Below are positions 61,762 to 64,000 of a stretch of 64,000 nt of DNA, piece by piece. The number at the start of each line of letters is the position of its first letter. Within the stretch, counting starts at the first letter, position 1. Made by a program: the position numbers and the translations under genes. The notes under the pieces were generated by a model. It saw only the letters and a program-made list of their open reading frames with translations. It had not been told where the DNA came from and searched no databases. This DNA is from Erpobdella octoculata (lineage: Eukaryota > Annelida > Clitellata > Hirudinida > Erpobdellidae): the NCBI GenBank assembly GCA_963978895.1, contig OZ022242.1:28653924-28717923 (forward strand). The letters are read 5' to 3'.

Positions 61762-62799
61762 ATGTCGTCCGGTGTTGATGGTTATGGAAACCCATCGCAA
61801 TTACATGGAGGGAATGTGTATCCGTAAAATTGGAAGGATGCAGGGAACGGTAGAAGGAAACACTCTGGTGGGTTTAGCAAAGATCCGACATGGGGAGATC
61901 GACAAGGAAAACGTCATGAAAATAAAAAACGTAGAGGTATGTTGGACGGCGAAGAAAGGAGGAAAGAGTTCGAAATACAAAGACAATCGGAGAATCAATT
62001 AATAGATAGATCGTTTCGAGAAAGGAAGTTGAAATTAAAAGAGAGAATGTTAGAAGAAGAACGAAAAAATAGAAAACTAAAATGGCTTGAATTAGAAGAG
62101 ATGAGAAGGACGGAAGAAACAAAGCGATTGAGAATGGAAGAACGCGAACGAATGATAGTTCAAAGAACCGTCAAAGTTCGAACGGAAAGCATGGCTGCAC
62201 AGCTGCAAGAATACAAGCATAAAGCTGACGAACACGATGCATTGAACGACGTCTTTGAAGAATCGAAAAAGAAATGGTCGCAAGAAGTTGAAACCTTTCA
62301 AGAGAGGATCGCACAATTAGTTGAAGAAAACGATAAGCTCAGTAAATCTAAGAAAAAACTGTAATATGAGTTTGATGACATCACTGTTCTTCTGGACAAC
62401 GAAAAGTCAAAGTTCTCAGTATTTGACAAAAAGCAAAGAAAATTCGTTCAAAGCTTGGCCGAAAAAAAAGCCATCTCTGAGAGGTTGACAATTGCAAGAG
62501 ATAACTTGGAGAGTGATCTCAGAGAAAGAGAAACAAAATTTCTCAACCTGACTCGACAAGTTGATGGTCTGAACGAAGATTTGACCAAATCAAACAGAGC
62601 AAGAAGTCAACTGCAGAGAGAACTTGATGACCTGGTTTCTTCTAAAAATGACGTCGAAAAGAATGTTCAAGAATTAGAAAAAGACAAGAGAGCTCTTGAA
62701 ACTCAGGTGGAAGCCCAGAAGCAGATAATCGGAGAGCTCGAAGAGGAATTTCAAGGAACCAAAGATGCCAAGTTGAGACTGGAAGTGAATATGCAATAT
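61762..62799 (+). pseudogene. Retroelement gag leader fused in frame to non-muscle myosin II tail
   Basis: ATG at 61762, 280 bp after the primer-binding site, opens MSSGVDGYGNPSQLHGG and hits a stop at codon 22. The same frame goes on with a charged coiled coil (EERRKEFEIQRQSENQLIDR). From about 62200 it becomes myosin II heavy-chain rod: LQEYKHKADEHDALNDVFEE, ESKKKWSQEVETFQERIAQL, a TAA where myosins have Gln, YEFDDITVLLDNEK, KKQRKFVQSLAEKKAISER, DLVSSKNDVEKNVQELEKDK and AKLRLEVNMQ. Nearly 200 rod residues lie in the parental frame with no intron, so this is cDNA-derived or exon-sized. It ends exactly at a TA microsatellite (62800). Gag identity of the first part is inferred from position. 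Confidence 0.75.
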
Positions 62800-62809
62800 A
62801 TTTATATAT

Positions 62810-62813
62810 ATCG

Positions 62814-62895
<82 letters not shown>
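62810..62895. repeat. (TA)n microsatellite
   Basis: Separates the myosin fragment from the next LTR. Confidence 0.97.
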
Positions 62896-62898
<3 letters not shown>

Positions 62899-63110
62899 CA
62901 CGATATCACCAAATCACCAAAACGTATACCGGGCTCAATAGAATGGTTTTGCAGTTTATTGGAAAATAATAAATGAAGCTTTGTTAAGGCTATTTATACC
63001 TTCAAATCTCTTAATAATAATGTCTCTAATAAATTTTCTGAATCCTTTAATGTTTAGCAATAGGAAACTAATCGTAAAATCAGTGATTTTACATGATTAG
63101 CCCCTTCTTA
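62896..63110 (-). repeat. 198-bp LTR with polypurine tract (minus-strand element)
   Basis: The minus strand reads AAGAAGGGG (63103-63111), then TGTAAAATCACTGATT from 63093 to ...ATATCGTGACA at 62896. TATAAATAGCC near 62993 and AATAAACTGC near 62955 are in LTR order. This is the 3' LTR of the element whose coding part lies to the right. Confidence 0.75.
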
Positions 63111-63114
63111 ATTC

Positions 63115-64000
63115 TGTTCGTCCCGAACAGCATAGTCGCTTTTGAGAAATGCGACTCGGCCATGAACACAAAATTATTTGATCTTTACTCGTGGCTTTGA
63201 CCGCAATTCGCAAACAACATGGTCAAGTCTCTTGACCGTTTGACGCAGTTTGTTCCAGTCCTTCTTTGGCTCATCAACAGAGTCTTTCTTCGGCTCATCG
63301 TCGCCATTTTTGCACGGTTCATCACAGCCTTTTTTTCATGCCTCATCCTGAACATATTTGCACGGTTTATCGGAATTGTCTGCTTTTTCTTCTTCCTTCA
63401 CATCTTTTAGATCTTTCTCAAGAAACTCTTCAAAAGGTTTTTCGAAAACACGTTCCATAAATTCAATAAATTCCTTCATCAAACTGTTATTTGATTTTAC
63501 CATGACTCTTAGTCTATCTGATCTAGAATCCTCTGTGGACTCATCTTTGTTCTTGGCTCATCTTTTTCAGAGTTTTTGCTTGCTGCATTGCTATTGTTGT
63601 TTTGGAGATGTTCATCACCGTCATCTTTGTTTTCTTTTAAGTTATAATCGAACGTTTTTTTTTCACATTCCAACTCGGCTCTTTCATCGGTGTCAATTTT
63701 CGTATCGTCCAGCGGATCTTTCTTCAAATATTTGCCATCGTCTCTCAAATCAATGTCTTCTTTTTTTGTCAAATTAGCTTCGACGTATTCCTCGATTGGA
63801 GTTTCGTCCGTTTTTAAATCCTTAGTTGCTTCATCCGAGTCAGATTCGTCACTAAAATCTGACCCTGAATATTCGGTGCCGTCGTATTTTATGCAGGCTT
63901 CCGTTTCAGAACCGTCGCTGTTATTGCCATTATTAAAATCATCATCATCACTTTCATCCTCATCGTTTTGCATTTCGTTTTCAACATTCTTTTCATCTTC
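63115..64000 (-). CDS. 3' coding region of an LTR element, acidic, fragmented
   Basis: The minus strand is open from the window edge to 63509 with an extremely acidic, Ser/Asn-rich sequence (NDEDESDDDDFNNGNNSD, SDFSDESDSDEATKDLKTDE). After a stop it continues with FMERVFEKPFEEFLEKDLKD, then DEPCKNGDDEPKKDS-type repeats and TVKRLDHVVCELRSKPRV, ending just before the polypurine tract. No zinc knuckle, RT or integrase is in view. It may be a gag-like or accessory C-terminus, or a captured acidic host segment; function unknown. Confidence 0.45.

Overview
This is AT-rich nuclear DNA from an invertebrate animal. Spliced animal genes with GT/AG introns sit in a very dense field of transposable elements and microsatellites, and there are no operons, CRISPR arrays or ribosome binding sites. 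I cannot name the phylum: the gene set (AMMECR1, APCDD1, ERH, ZW10, DEG/ENaC, non-muscle myosin) is general metazoan, and the elements (IN-before-RT Gypsy, R2/HERO-like, CR1/L2-like, P/THAP, pogo, hAT, PIF, Helitron) are found in many marine invertebrates. All exon models were read by eye from splice signals, reading phase and remembered protein families; no search was run.

Layout. 1-4.1 kb: 3' part of a Gypsy-type LTR element with integrase upstream of reverse transcriptase (Gmr1-like order) and an LTR. 4.4-9.2 kb: tRNA-type SINE, a TIR element with a hAT-type MITE inside it, a small PHD-finger exon, and a ~340-bp tandem satellite. 9.56-10.11 kb (-): three exons of AMMECR1. 10.9-12.2 kb: pogo-like element. 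13.5-16.4 kb: fragments of a CR1/L2-like LINE, a hAT transposase and a P-element/THAP transposase. 17.9-19.0 kb: hAT MITE. 19.0-25.9 kb (-): four exons of an APCDD1 homologue; its 5-kb intron holds a Helitron and a PIF-like MITE, and a second Gmr1-like fragment abuts its most upstream recognised exon. 27.0-27.6 kb (-): ERH-like gene with introns at the ERH positions. 28.8-29.5 kb (-): acidic exon with a 200-bp triplication.

29.9-32.0 kb: hAT element packed with microsatellites, then a 1.2-kb (TCAA)n array. 35.0-36.7 kb: Helitrons. 37.3-39.3 kb: internally deleted hAT with nested large palindromes. 39.7-40.3 kb: LINE 3' end. 42.0-43.1 kb (+): C-terminal exon of ZW10. 43.2-49.9 kb: three pieces of one R2/HERO-like retrotransposon family, two joined tail to tail, one split by a poly-A SINE with a 12-bp target duplication. 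50.1-52.1 kb: LINE fragment, a long inverted repeat with a hammerhead-like spacer, and a hAT inserted in one arm. 52.2-53.9 kb (+): intronless LRR protein, tentatively ZYG11/ZER1-like. 54.1-58.0 kb: nested head-to-tail Helitron cluster with (CATA)n and (TA)n tracts. 60.6-61.0 kb (+): two exons of a DEG/ENaC-type channel. 61.2-62.8 kb: LTR, primer-binding site and gag leader fused in frame to a piece of non-muscle myosin II tail. 62.9-64 kb (-): LTR and 3' part of another LTR element.

The host genes show no functional linkage. The informative signal is in element architecture: Helitrons as carriers of the microsatellites, hAT elements whose arms are built of short repeated words, a retroelement-myosin chimera, and elements landing at gene edges (ZW10 3' side, APCDD1 exon border).
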